DNA of 64,000 bases from CAIVAT01 sp037128705 (lineage in GTDB: Bacteria; Bacteroidota; Bacteroidia; Bacteroidales; FEN-979): positions 1-64,000 of the forward strand of contig JBAXVX010000019.1 in NCBI GenBank assembly GCA_037128705.1, given 5' to 3'. Under the pieces are notes generated by a model, which worked only from the letters and a program-made list of their open reading frames with translations, was not told the DNA's origin and did no database searches. The translations under genes and the position numbers were made by a program. Of this stretch, positions 42,298 through 51,557 are shown in pieces (position 1 is the stretch's first letter; every line of letters begins with the position of its first letter).

Positions 42298-42789
42298 ATG
42301 AACCCGATACATCGAGCCTTTCTCAAGACACCCCTTGGTCATCTTGAAGTCACTGGTTCTGAAAATGGGATCCGCACCCTGGTTTTCCTTAATTTCAAAG
42401 TCAAACCACAGCATGTCCCCTCTTGTTTAAGAGATGGCATCGATCAGCTCGAAGAATATTTCCACGGATCGCGACAGCAATTCGACCTGAAACTTGACCT
42501 TGCCGGTTCTCCGTTTCAGTTGAGCGTTTGGCATGAACTCATCAATATCCCTTTTGGAACCACCATTTCTTACGCTGAACTCGCCAGGAGGCTGGGCAAT
42601 GTGAAAGCATTGCGTGCCGTGGGTGGAGCGAACGGACACAACCCTGTTTCCGTCATTGTTCCATGCCATCGCGTGATCGGATCAAATGGGCGACTCGTCG
42701 GATACAGGGGCGGATTGAAACGCAAGAAATGGCTGCTTGAGCACGAACATGCCTTTGATCAGCGCGACCTTTTCTATGTAAAAGTTTGA
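42298..42789 (+). CDS. ogt: Methylated-DNA-[protein]-cysteine S-methyltransferase
   Basis: From the ATG at 42298 the protein is 163 residues, the Ogt size. The C-terminal domain has the alkyl-acceptor motif VPCHRVIG (Cys123) and the DNA-binding helix LRAVGGANGHNP. It repairs O6-alkylguanine by transferring the alkyl group to its own cysteine. Its start is 1 bp after the preceding small gene, and the next gene follows after 26 bp, so it sits inside a transport/hydrolase transcription unit, which is an odd home for a repair protein. Confidence 0.93.
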   Translation: MNPIHRAFLKTPLGHLEVTGSENGIRTLVFLNFKVKPQHVPSCLRDGIDQLEEYFHGSRQQFDLKLDLAGSPFQLSVWHELINIPFGTTISYAELARRLGNVKALRAVGGANGHNPVSVIVPCHRVIGSNGRLVGYRGGLKRKKWLLEHEHAFDQRDLFYVKV

Positions 42790-42815
42790 CCTGCTTTTCG
42801 CTCAAATTCAATCCA

Positions 42816-45647
42816 ATGAAAAAATGCATCCTCTTTGCAGGGTTGTTTATTTGTATTTCTTTCCACCCATTCGCACAAACCTGGATTCGAAGTGTAGATT
42901 TGAACCCTGAAAATCCATTTACACTGAAAAGCGCCCGGACAGTAAAATTTCAACCGATCGAAATTCCGGGAAACCTGTCCCTGTTTTCAGTGATAGTCGA
43001 CAGTGTCTTATACCGAACCTGCAGCAATACTCAGCTTATTGGCGATACGCTTTTCTTCACACTGGCCGACAGCATCAAAGGATGGGCGGTCATGGATAAG
43101 AATTTCAATCCCAGCCCAAAATACACGGTACGGTTCCTGAACAATGGAAAAGGTTTTCACCGGATCGAAAACCTGGTACCAATGGGAGAAACCAAAGACA
43201 AAGTTTATATCACGGCGGCGGGTTCCAAAGAGTGGCCCGGATACCTCTGCAGGTCAAAACTTTTTCGCCCTGGATATGCTCCGGTGGGAGTGGTGCTGCC
43301 CGACAACGGCTGGCACCTGGGATTTGCCGATATCAGGATCAATGATACCTTGTCGCTGACCGCACTGGCCCGAAGAGGTGCGCGCGACAAGGACAGGACG
43401 GATATTGACCGCTGGATGATTACACTAAAACCTGGCGGATGGGCAGAATATTCCATCTGGTTTATCGGTCATAAACAGGACTGGCATACAGGGCTCAGGC
43501 TGATGTTCAATCGTTTGTGGCTTTTTGATATGCCTGAATTTGATAACACAATGTTCCGGCGCAGCGACCTGGCCTGGATGAAGACGAGCTATATCATGCT
43601 TCTGCAGTTTGCATGGGATAAAAAATACTATGATTACGCCCAACAGAAATACACATTTTACAAGAATCTTTTTGAATATGATTCTTTAACAGGCGGGTAT
43701 GATATTTTCACGCTTTGGCCGACATGGCCCAGGCTGGGACTTGATCAGCGAAACCAGTGGGATATGTACCGCGACCTTCCGGGAGGCTTGATTGAACTCA
43801 GGAAACAGGTTGAATTTACCCATCGTGCAGGGAAGAAGTATTTCATCTCCTATAATCCGTGGGATGATGGGACACGCCAGGAAGATCAGTTGAAAGGAAT
43901 GGAAGATCTCCTGCGGGCCACCGATGCCGATGGAGTGGTACTTGACACCAAAGGATCATCAAGCAGGGAATTACAGGCTGCCGCCGATAAGGTCAAACCG
44001 GGAATCATCATGTACAGCGAAGGAATGGCCGTGCCGAAGGACATGCCCGGCATCGTAAGCGGCAGGGTCCATGATGCCCTGGTGATGCCGCCGCCAATAA
44101 ACCTGAATAAGCTGATCAAGCCCGATTTCGCCATCTTCAGGGTGCTTCAGCTGGCTGATGACCGGTTACACCGGGAACTGGCTATCTCCTTCTTCAATGG
44201 TTACGGTGTGGAGATCAATACCATGCGCCCGGGCCGCCCCGAATGGATGGAAGAGGAATTTGCCTACATGGGGCGCACAACACGGATCCTTCGCGAAAAC
44301 CGGGCTGCCTTCAGCAATGAATCATTTGCTCCGCTCGTACCCACCCTGGTTGATTCTGTTTATGTAAATTGCTGGGATACCACTGCGAAAAGGCTTTTCA
44401 CGATCTACAGTATCAACCCGAAAGGAGTGAACGGCAGATTGTTCGAGTTTGTAGATCCTTCAGGTTATTGGCCTGCTTCAAAAATCATCGGACAATATCA
44501 TTTTGTTGACCTTTGGAATCACGAAGAGGTAAAACCGGTGATGGATAAGGACAGGGCATTCATCCCGGTTAGGATCGATGCCTTTGATCCGGCATGGTTA
44601 AATACCAGGCGCGAAGGAAATGCCGGATGCATTGCCATATTCACACATATATTAATTGTTCAGAAAGCCGGAAGTCTGCTGACATTCAGGGCCAACAATG
44701 CCTTGATGGACAAGATTGTTCTGACCGGGGAAAATCCTGACTACCATTCAAAACAATTCACTTATACGGCAGCAGGCAGTACTGTTGATTATAGAAGGCT
44801 GTTCCCGAAACCGGTTCAAAAAATTGTAATTCAGGTATTTTCGGGTTCCGAATTAATGGATGAGGTGATTGTAACACCTGGCCTGGGTCAGCCGGAATGC
44901 ATCAGTCGGTATGAAAAATCTCCGTCCGTTAAGGTGGTTCCGCAGGATATGGTTGAGATCCCTGCCGGAAATTTCCGGTTCTATACAAAACGTGACCCGA
45001 ATACACTCGATCCGTTTATCGCCTTCCCTGATTTCAGTGATACAGTTGACATTTCCATGCCCCGGTTTTTCATGGACAGGTACCCGGTAACCAACATACA
45101 ATATAAACAATTTCTGACACAAACATCTTATATTCCGAATGATACGATAAACTACCTGAAGTATTGGTCTAATGGATCTCCGGCCAGTGGCACAGAAGAT
45201 CTCCCTGTGGTTTATGTCAACCCCGACGATGCAAAAGCCTATGCAAAATGGGCGGGGAAGAGGCTCCCGACCGAACAGGAATGGCAGTATGCTGCCCAGG
45301 GTAGCGACATGCGCAAATTTCCCTGGGGGAATAAGATGGATTCAACGAAATGCAATTACAACCTTAATTTTTCAACCCCGGTCGGCAGGTTCCAAAATGG
45401 CGGCAGTCCGTTTAACGTAATGGATATAGTTGGAAATGTATGGCAAATGACCTCCGATGTGTACGACAACGGAAGTTATTATTTCACAATCATCAGGGGC
45501 GGAAGTTATTATCACCCTACCCAAAGCATCTGGTATGTGACAGGTGGACCATTACCGGTGGATCATCCTGAAATGCTGCTGCTGATAGCTCCCGGCCTTG
45601 ACCGCAATGCAACCGTAGGATTCAGGTGTGTGAAAGATTCAGAATAA
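42816..45647 (+). CDS. Exported glycosidase-like protein fused to a formylglycine-generating-enzyme-like domain
   Basis: From 42816 the protein is 943 residues with a signal peptide (cleavage near HPFAQ-TW). Residues about 25-230 are beta-rich. Residues about 235-560 look like a TIM-barrel hydrolase of the DUF6259-like type (KYFISYNPWDDGTRQEDQ, ADGVVLDTKGSS, IIMYSEGMAVPKDMPG). A beta domain follows to about 680. Residues about 690-943 are an FGE-sulfatase/SUMF1-type fold (MVEIPAGNFRF, RYPVTNIQYKQFL, GKRLPTEQEWQYAAQG, ending VGFRCVKD). The Cys residues that bind copper in active FGE are absent from the RGGSYYHPTQS region, so this domain is probably a binding or structural module. Confidence 0.8.
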   Translation: MKKCILFAGLFICISFHPFAQTWIRSVDLNPENPFTLKSARTVKFQPIEIPGNLSLFSVIVDSVLYRTCSNTQLIGDTLFFTLADSIKGWAVMDKNFNPSPKYTVRFLNNGKGFHRIENLVPMGETKDKVYITAAGSKEWPGYLCRSKLFRPGYAPVGVVLPDNGWHLGFADIRINDTLSLTALARRGARDKDRTDIDRWMITLKPGGWAEYSIWFIGHKQDWHTGLRLMFNRLWLFDMPEFDNTMFRRSDLAWMKTSYIMLLQFAWDKKYYDYAQQKYTFYKNLFEYDSLTGGYDIFTLWPTWPRLGLDQRNQWDMYRDLPGGLIELRKQVEFTHRAGKKYFISYNPWDDGTRQEDQLKGMEDLLRATDADGVVLDTKGSSSRELQAAADKVKPGIIMYSEGMAVPKDMPGIVSGRVHDALVMPPPINLNKLIKPDFAIFRVLQLADDRLHRELAISFFNGYGVEINTMRPGRPEWMEEEFAYMGRTTRILRENRAAFSNESFAPLVPTLVDSVYVNCWDTTAKRLFTIYSINPKGVNGRLFEFVDPSGYWPASKIIGQYHFVDLWNHEEVKPVMDKDRAFIPVRIDAFDPAWLNTRREGNAGCIAIFTHILIVQKAGSLLTFRANNALMDKIVLTGENPDYHSKQFTYTAAGSTVDYRRLFPKPVQKIVIQVFSGSELMDEVIVTPGLGQPECISRYEKSPSVKVVPQDMVEIPAGNFRFYTKRDPNTLDPFIAFPDFSDTVDISMPRFFMDRYPVTNIQYKQFLTQTSYIPNDTINYLKYWSNGSPASGTEDLPVVYVNPDDAKAYAKWAGKRLPTEQEWQYAAQGSDMRKFPWGNKMDSTKCNYNLNFSTPVGRFQNGGSPFNVMDIVGNVWQMTSDVYDNGSYYFTIIRGGSYYHPTQSIWYVTGGPLPVDHPEMLLLIAPGLDRNATVGFRCVKDSE

Positions 45648-45650
45648 CAT

Positions 45651-45680
45651 TGTTACCCTGTTACCTTGTCACCTTGTCAC
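45651..45680. repeat. Octamer tandem repeat between converging genes
   Basis: TTACCCTG, TTACCTTG, TCACCTTG and a degenerate fourth 8-bp unit follow each other directly after the hydrolase-FGE stop and overlap the stop of the CAP-SPOR gene. Confidence 0.6.
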
Positions 45681-46672
45681 TTTATTTCTTTGTCCCCTTT
45701 TAAAATCCAGGCATCCCTGTAAATTTTCTTCACCTCCTTCAACTTCCCCATCATGGCAGTTTTATCAGGAGATTCCATGATGGAAACCCTTAGTTTTCCA
45801 TTCTTTTCTATCAGCTTTGCATCCGGGTACCCTTTTTCCTTCAGCGAGTTGGCAAGTTGATTGGCCTTGTCTTTTGGAAGCAGCGTATTCACAATGATAT
45901 AGTAGACTACTGAGGTCGTATCATTGACTTTCTTAACCAGTGTATCATTTCTGTTTGCATCCGGGGTTACTGCTTTTCCTTTTTTCGTCTCTACAACCGG
46001 CTTTTTCACAGGCTTTACAGGTTGCGTTAAAGTATCTTTTTTTGGTGGCTCAGGAGCAGCGCCGCAAACAGTGGCGGCGCCTTCGGGATCCTGCACCTCT
46101 CCAAACCAGGCACAAGCATAGTTTTCATAAACCGCGATCCCGATGGCATTCCAGGGTTTTCCCTGCCACTTTCCCGTGTTTAACAAAAAACTGTTGAAAT
46201 ATTCCTCGGTTTTCCATACCATCATCACGGTATCTGTCACCAGTGGATTATTCTCCCAATAAACGATTTCATAGCCCCGGGATGCATATTTCGTCAGTTC
46301 ACGAGGCTTGTCCCATACTGAATTTTTCTTGTTTTCATCCTTTGGATAACAGAAGGGGGCCCAGAAACCTTTGTTTGACCAGGAATGAAAATTACATGCT
46401 CCCTGGTCAGGATGGTGTGCGAACAGATCCTTGGCATGCAGGTCGGCAACGTAGGACAATGACTTTGAAAGCGGAATGGGAGGAAGGTTGTTCTGTTTGC
46501 GGTAATCATTGATCATATGATAGAGGTTCATCTCCCTTGCATCGATGCAGAAAACAGTCGGTACGGGGTTTCCCTGCTTTACAGCTTTTTGAGCAAATGC
46601 AGATTGGTTCATGATGGTCGATAGGGCCATCAGGCTAAAAAGCAGCAGTATATTACGAGTTTTCTTGATCAT
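45677..46672 (-). CDS. CAP-domain protein with C-terminal SPOR domain
   Basis: The 331-residue protein has a signal peptide (cleavage near SAFAQ-KA). A CAP/SCP-like domain spans about 45-200 (INDYRKQNNLPPIPLSKSL, VADLHAKDL, WNAIGIAVYENYACAWFGE). A Pro/Lys-rich linker (205-250) leads to a SPOR domain (about 255-331, YYIIVNTLLPKDKANQLANS). SPOR domains bind denuded glycan strands of peptidoglycan, which would place the protein in the periplasm. Its start overlaps the GH172 stop as ATGA. It is the last gene of the 12-kb minus-strand operon. Confidence 0.85.
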   Translation of the reverse strand: MIKKTRNILLLFSLMALSTIMNQSAFAQKAVKQGNPVPTVFCIDAREMNLYHMINDYRKQNNLPPIPLSKSLSYVADLHAKDLFAHHPDQGACNFHSWSNKGFWAPFCYPKDENKKNSVWDKPRELTKYASRGYEIVYWENNPLVTDTVMMVWKTEEYFNSFLLNTGKWQGKPWNAIGIAVYENYACAWFGEVQDPEGAATVCGAAPEPPKKDTLTQPVKPVKKPVVETKKGKAVTPDANRNDTLVKKVNDTTSVVYYIIVNTLLPKDKANQLANSLKEKGYPDAKLIEKNGKLRVSIMESPDKTAMMGKLKEVKKIYRDAWILKGDKEIK

Positions 46673-48663
46673 TTTTTAATTGCAGGGGGCATGTTCTGAT
46701 CTGAACTAACGATCAGTTTATTATCAGGATTGATTAACCTCGCATAGAAGGCATATTGCCCTAAATTGTTCTCCACTTTTAACAAAAGTGCATTCCACCC
46801 AGGATGCATGTTTAATGTTATTTCAGCCTGATCGGGCTCAGCTACCTGTTCCCCAAGGAACCGGTAAACTTGTTTCCCGTTGAAAAACACCTTGATTCCG
46901 TCATCAGATCCCACAAAAAGCGTTGTCGTGCAGTTTTCGGGTGAATAAACATAAGTTAACGCATAGGTGACCACAAGTTCACATGGAAAAACCTTGTCAA
47001 CAAGAGATAAACAACCATTCTCGGGTGTTGGAACCTGTTTCCACCGGATAGGGTTTTTCGGTGATCCCTTGTAATCCTTCTGCAGATCGATCATTTTTTC
47101 CGGCAGGTAAACTGAATCAAGGCCGCGCCGCGCCGTGCCTGTTTTATGAAGATTTGGAAATGGGCCCAGGATATACCAGTCAGGAATATATACGCGTTTT
47201 GGCTCCATGCTCACCCCATCCAGCCCGATTAAATATCCTTTTGATAGCGCATCCTTTCCGGTAACTACAAAACGGATATCAACAGAACCTGTAAGGGTTT
47301 TCAAATCCTTCAATGTCACCCCCCCGCTTGGAAGTATGTAAGGTGAATATCCGTATATAGTTCCTGCTTTTATATTGTTGACATAAATATCGGCGTTCCC
47401 GTAATCAGGGCCTTTGGAATGATACAGGTTCAGGTCGTACACCGATTCCTTCAGCCCATTGATCTCCAGGCCAAAGGATGATTTGTCATGGGCCTCTATC
47501 ACAATTTGTCTGTTCTCTCCCCACTCAGGCCCGAAGTCCGACATATCCATGATCTTCGATTTCAGTCCCTCCAGTTTGAAGTTCATCTTTTCCGCCTCAA
47601 ACATCCGGGCTGGCTTGACAATTCGCATTGGGATGCGCTGACCTGCAATTGGAAAATGCGGGAATTGTTTATGAGGTTCCATCTGGTACCAATAGGCCGT
47701 TGAACTGTAATCGGCTATATCCTGATTCCCCTGTCCATGCTCTATGGTCACCTTGATATTTTTCTTGAACGGGATCGGATCAACGATGAAAAAACGATAA
47801 GCAGCAATCTGTCCAAGGGTGTCGTTTTTGAATATAAGGCCACTGTATGGTCCGGCAAATTCTCCATTATTGAAATACCATCCTGCAGAGAAAAAATCAT
47901 CCGTTCCGGTTCCATGGATCGATGGCCTTTTTTCTCCATCAGTATAAATCATTTCGTCACCTTCAAGGAACCTCAGGCTGCCATCATACGATTGCATGTT
48001 CAGGTTCACCCCTATAATCTGTCCTTTCCCTTCAGCTTGAAGTATGACAAAATTTGAATCGTAATTGGTTCGGATACTTCTTTTCCACTGTGCATGAAAA
48101 TAGGCTACATCTGATTCCAGAGCACCTTCAAATTTTTGATATTCAATTTGATATAAAAGGCCAACATCCTGCCGGGTCTCGTTGGCAATTTCAATGCGCG
48201 CATCCCGTTCAAAAGGCATCGGGAAATAGCAGACATAGCCTCCGCTCGTCATCCCAAGAAATTGAGTAATGTAGGGCTTGTATTTGAAACCGCATCCGAA
48301 AAAATCACCGATGGGAACTTCAACAGAAGGCTTTGCTTCATCATCCCAGAAAATCCGGATAACGATGCGGCGAAGAAAATAGGGATCGCGTGATTCAATG
48401 GCAAACCACATCCTGACAATCATTCCCGGTCCTTCGGCCATAAATATGTCCGTCTTTTTCCCGGGTGCAATGTAGATCCTGTCATTGTTACCCCCTGAAG
48501 AATCATAACTTGATACTTGTATCAGCTTGCTTTTTTTCAGGTAGGGCAGGGCAGCAGGTGAAAGTAAATGCTGAATATCAGTACGGTATCCTGTGTTACA
48601 GGAAAACAATCCAAACAACATCACCAAACCGCAAATAGTACCCAGCAAAAAAAACTTTTTCAT
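46669..48663 (-). CDS. GH172-family (DUF2961) lipoprotein
   Basis: The start at 48663 yields a lipobox ending LFGLFSC (Cys22); an upstream in-frame ATG at 48759 lies inside the preceding gene. The 664-residue protein has the DUF2961 fold, now family GH172, over about residues 30-400 (GPGMIVRMWFAI, FLEGDEMIYTDGE, HGTGTDDFFSAGWYF). Family members act on difructose anhydride or on D-arabinofuranosides. Characterised members have, as I recall, a GTGTED motif in which Glu is catalytic; here it is Asp. Beta-rich domains make up the rest (about 420-664), the last with a PA14-like CTTTLFVGSDDGIKVFFNG. It overlaps the next gene by 4 bp. Confidence 0.87.
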   Translation of the reverse strand: MKKFFLLGTICGLVMLFGLFSCNTGYRTDIQHLLSPAALPYLKKSKLIQVSSYDSSGGNNDRIYIAPGKKTDIFMAEGPGMIVRMWFAIESRDPYFLRRIVIRIFWDDEAKPSVEVPIGDFFGCGFKYKPYITQFLGMTSGGYVCYFPMPFERDARIEIANETRQDVGLLYQIEYQKFEGALESDVAYFHAQWKRSIRTNYDSNFVILQAEGKGQIIGVNLNMQSYDGSLRFLEGDEMIYTDGEKRPSIHGTGTDDFFSAGWYFNNGEFAGPYSGLIFKNDTLGQIAAYRFFIVDPIPFKKNIKVTIEHGQGNQDIADYSSTAYWYQMEPHKQFPHFPIAGQRIPMRIVKPARMFEAEKMNFKLEGLKSKIMDMSDFGPEWGENRQIVIEAHDKSSFGLEINGLKESVYDLNLYHSKGPDYGNADIYVNNIKAGTIYGYSPYILPSGGVTLKDLKTLTGSVDIRFVVTGKDALSKGYLIGLDGVSMEPKRVYIPDWYILGPFPNLHKTGTARRGLDSVYLPEKMIDLQKDYKGSPKNPIRWKQVPTPENGCLSLVDKVFPCELVVTYALTYVYSPENCTTTLFVGSDDGIKVFFNGKQVYRFLGEQVAEPDQAEITLNMHPGWNALLLKVENNLGQYAFYARLINPDNKLIVSSDQNMPPAIKK

Positions 48664-48692
48664 AATACCTTCTTTCAACCTGCAAAGGTATA

Positions 48693-50837
48693 CTATTTCT
48701 GATTTTCGTCGATCAGCAATTTCGCAATGATGGCATCCCAGATATAGTTTGTCGGGCAATTCAATGATTCGTTGTCGGGGCTGTAGGACTCCCAGTAATT
48801 ATGATTTTTCGAAAGCTGGGTAGTCACTGCACTGACCATTTTACCAGCCAGCTGGTGAGCTATTTCATTGTAGCCATACCTTCGGAGACCGTCATATACC
48901 ATGTAATCCCACAGCATCCAGACCGGCCCGTTCCATTTGCAGCAGTAATCAACATTGGGGCTGTACCACGGGTCCAGGGCCGAAAGAGTAGGAACCCCGT
49001 ATCTTCTCCAAAATCTGGTGGTGTCTGTAAGAGCCTGGACCAGCCTTGAAGCCCGCTCTTTCGGGGCTGCTTCTGCCCAAAGGGCCAGGAACGCAATAAT
49101 TTCCTGCCGTTTCAGATCACGGGTCATAAACTTAAATGTGTGATCCTTTTTATTCACTGAATAGTAGAATCCGGTGGAATCGTCCCACATGCGCTCATTA
49201 ACCAGCACGGTGGTTTTTCCTGCAAGTTCCTTCCATTTCTTTGCCTCTTCTGCCTTTCCAAGGATTGTGGCCATTTTTTCAAGGCTGCGTTCCTCCTTGA
49301 TCACCATAAGCGTCAAATCCAGGCACTCCAGTTCATCGGAGATATCCTCTTTGTCGACATCAAGATATCGTTCGGCCGAAACCTGGAAAACAGCATTATA
49401 CCAGTCGCGGACATTCTCGATGATGCCATAAGGACCCCATTCAAAAGTACCGTCATGATCAGTATCCCGGTTGGCGATCAGCCATTCCACGTAACGTGAT
49501 CCCGATGCATAGGCATCTGAAAGGAATTGCCTGTTCTTCCCTGCATGATATACCTCCAGGTTGATCCAGCTGAAAAACGGGGCGGAGGTTGTCGACACAT
49601 TGTTGTGCGGGTAATCCTGCAACCCGCGCGGTCCATGCCGGTAAGCAATCAATCCGTCATCACGTTGCTGTTCCATATATACACGCTGTGATCCCTCAGC
49701 CGATACCGGATCCATATAAGCATAGGCCATCATGCTCAACGACTCATGCAACACCTGGTGCCCGTGTCCCCAGCCCCAGAGCGGGTTTCTTGAGAACACA
49801 TAAAAATTGAATCTCGTTTTTCCGGTAGGAGGATACATGCAGCCTCGTGCAAGGTTAAAGGCGCCCAGGTAGGCCAGCTTTTCCGGTTGACTTTTAAAGC
49901 CAATCCTGGGAATTTTTGAGTAGAGGATCAGGTTGTCCTCATAATAGGTTTTGAGCATAAAGCGCCTGACGGAATCGATGGTCCGGATAAGCTTTGCGGA
50001 ATCCTCCTTTTGATCCTGAAATCCTCGCAGATACCTGAAATTGACCAGCTCTCCAGGCTTTAGCCGCTTCTTCAGATGTAACGCAATAAAATCGACAAAC
50101 CCTTCCGGTTTCATGTTCAGGGTATCAACCCGCTTGTTGGAATAAAAATCGGTTTTGATCAGATTATAAAAATCCTCCATGCTGCCTGAATAACCACCAT
50201 GGGATGAGGTCTCCACATTGCTGGTAAAAAAATCCCTAACCCTGGCAGGATACCCGTATTCTGTCTTCAGGCTGCTGATCAAACGGTAGGGACTTTCATA
50301 ACGGTTGGTTACATAGCCGTCATAAATTTTATCATACCTGACAATCTCCAGTGAATCATTTCCTGTTTCCAATATCGGATAGGCTGCCACCTCATGAACC
50401 ATTTTGTCGGTGTTTTTTATCTCCATGTTTACCATGGCAATCGAAGAACTATAAACAAAAAAGGTCTCCTTAACGTGGATTCCGCGGAATGGTTCATATT
50501 CAAGAATCGTCATATCCGGAAAGGAGAAACGTACGACTGGTTTCACAAGAAATTCTCCGATACTGGAAACCACAACATCATCAACCTTCCATATGCAGAA
50601 CATCGAACCTGCATGATCAGAGGAATAACTGACCGGCCGGCAATCGGAATAATAATCCATCTTATAAGCTTTATCCCCGTACATCTGCGAACGGGCCATG
50701 GCAGCAGCATAGGTTGTGTAAAGCGGATCATTCGCCTTTGCGTTTATGCGAACATAATCTTCGGTGGGCTTGAATTGTTGCGCGGCCGATGCCAGCCACC
50801 ATACACTTATCAAAACCACGAGAATTGAATTTTTCAT
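48693..50837 (-). CDS. GH63-like (alpha/alpha)6-barrel glycosidase, paralogue A
   Basis: The 714-residue protein has a signal peptide (cleavage near ASAAQ-QF). A beta-sandwich N-terminal domain (about 30-270) precedes an (alpha/alpha)6-barrel (about 300-714). Motifs HESLSMMAYAYMD, FEWGPYGIIENVRD, YGVPTLSALDP and WNGPVWMLWDYMVYDGLRRY resemble GH63 and the related GH37 enzymes (mannosyl-oligosaccharide glucosidase, mannosylglycerate hydrolase, trehalase). The substrate is unknown. The protein shares most motifs with the neighbour at 51538-53706, so the pair arose by duplication. It is 29 bp upstream of the GH172 gene. Confidence 0.85.
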   Translation of the reverse strand: MKNSILVVLISVWWLASAAQQFKPTEDYVRINAKANDPLYTTYAAAMARSQMYGDKAYKMDYYSDCRPVSYSSDHAGSMFCIWKVDDVVVSSIGEFLVKPVVRFSFPDMTILEYEPFRGIHVKETFFVYSSSIAMVNMEIKNTDKMVHEVAAYPILETGNDSLEIVRYDKIYDGYVTNRYESPYRLISSLKTEYGYPARVRDFFTSNVETSSHGGYSGSMEDFYNLIKTDFYSNKRVDTLNMKPEGFVDFIALHLKKRLKPGELVNFRYLRGFQDQKEDSAKLIRTIDSVRRFMLKTYYEDNLILYSKIPRIGFKSQPEKLAYLGAFNLARGCMYPPTGKTRFNFYVFSRNPLWGWGHGHQVLHESLSMMAYAYMDPVSAEGSQRVYMEQQRDDGLIAYRHGPRGLQDYPHNNVSTTSAPFFSWINLEVYHAGKNRQFLSDAYASGSRYVEWLIANRDTDHDGTFEWGPYGIIENVRDWYNAVFQVSAERYLDVDKEDISDELECLDLTLMVIKEERSLEKMATILGKAEEAKKWKELAGKTTVLVNERMWDDSTGFYYSVNKKDHTFKFMTRDLKRQEIIAFLALWAEAAPKERASRLVQALTDTTRFWRRYGVPTLSALDPWYSPNVDYCCKWNGPVWMLWDYMVYDGLRRYGYNEIAHQLAGKMVSAVTTQLSKNHNYWESYSPDNESLNCPTNYIWDAIIAKLLIDENQK

Positions 50838-50897
50838 TTAAATAGCATAATTGATATAAACACAGGTTGCATTAAAGCAAGTTCCATCAGGTTTAAT

Positions 50898-51557
50898 TTA
50901 ACCGATCTGATCAGATTTGATAATTACCAGGCCGCGCCTGGCAGATCCGACAGCCCGGATCATCATCCTGGCGACGCTTTCAGCCTGAACTCCCCGATAC
51001 TTTCTCAATCCGCCAACCATCAGGGGGCCCAGGAGCTTCATCAGCGCAATTCCGGCCTTCTCTCCGGCTCTGAATTCGTTACGCTCACCTAGCAGCATCG
51101 ATGGCTGAAGAATAAACAGTCCTTCAAACGGGATTTGCGCCAGGTCACGCTCCATTTCACCCTTGGTGCGAAGATAGAAATTAGACGATTCCGCATTGGC
51201 TCCGATGGAAGATACCACGCTGAAAAATTTCACCCCGGCAGCATGACAACCGCTGGCAAATGCCACAACATAATCGTGGTCGACAGCATACTGCTTTTCT
51301 TTACTTCCTGCGGTTTTAATCGTTGTGCCAAGGCAACAGTAACCATGATCTGCCTCCAATCCTTCAATCGCCCCGGGCAACTGGGAGAAGTCAACCACCT
51401 TCTGGACCAGCTTTTCATGGTCTGTTTCCAGTGGCCTCCTTACAATCGCAATAACCTTATTATAATCCGGGTCCTTCAACAATTGGTTTAACAGATATCC
51501 CCCGACCAGCCCGGTCACTCCCGAAATGATCGCTACTTTATTTTTCTGACTCTCCAT
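50898..51557 (-). CDS. NAD(P)-binding Rossmann protein, TIP30/NmrA-like
   Basis: From the ATG at 51557 the protein is 219 residues; a start at 51575 is also possible. It opens with VAIISGVTGLVGGYLLNQLL, the Gly-rich dinucleotide loop of extended or atypical SDRs. AIVRRP after strand 2 suggests NADP. VVSSIGANAESSNFYLRTKGEME contains the Ser/Tyr-Lys region (YxxxK as YLRTK). It resembles TIP30/HTATIP2-like oxidoreductases. It overlaps the 3' end of the upstream GH63-like gene by 20 bp or 38 bp. A cytoplasmic redox protein embedded between two secreted hydrolases is unusual. Confidence 0.88.
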   Translation of the reverse strand: MESQKNKVAIISGVTGLVGGYLLNQLLKDPDYNKVIAIVRRPLETDHEKLVQKVVDFSQLPGAIEGLEADHGYCCLGTTIKTAGSKEKQYAVDHDYVVAFASGCHAAGVKFFSVVSSIGANAESSNFYLRTKGEMERDLAQIPFEGLFILQPSMLLGERNEFRAGEKAGIALMKLLGPLMVGGLRKYRGVQAESVARMMIRAVGSARRGLVIIKSDQIG

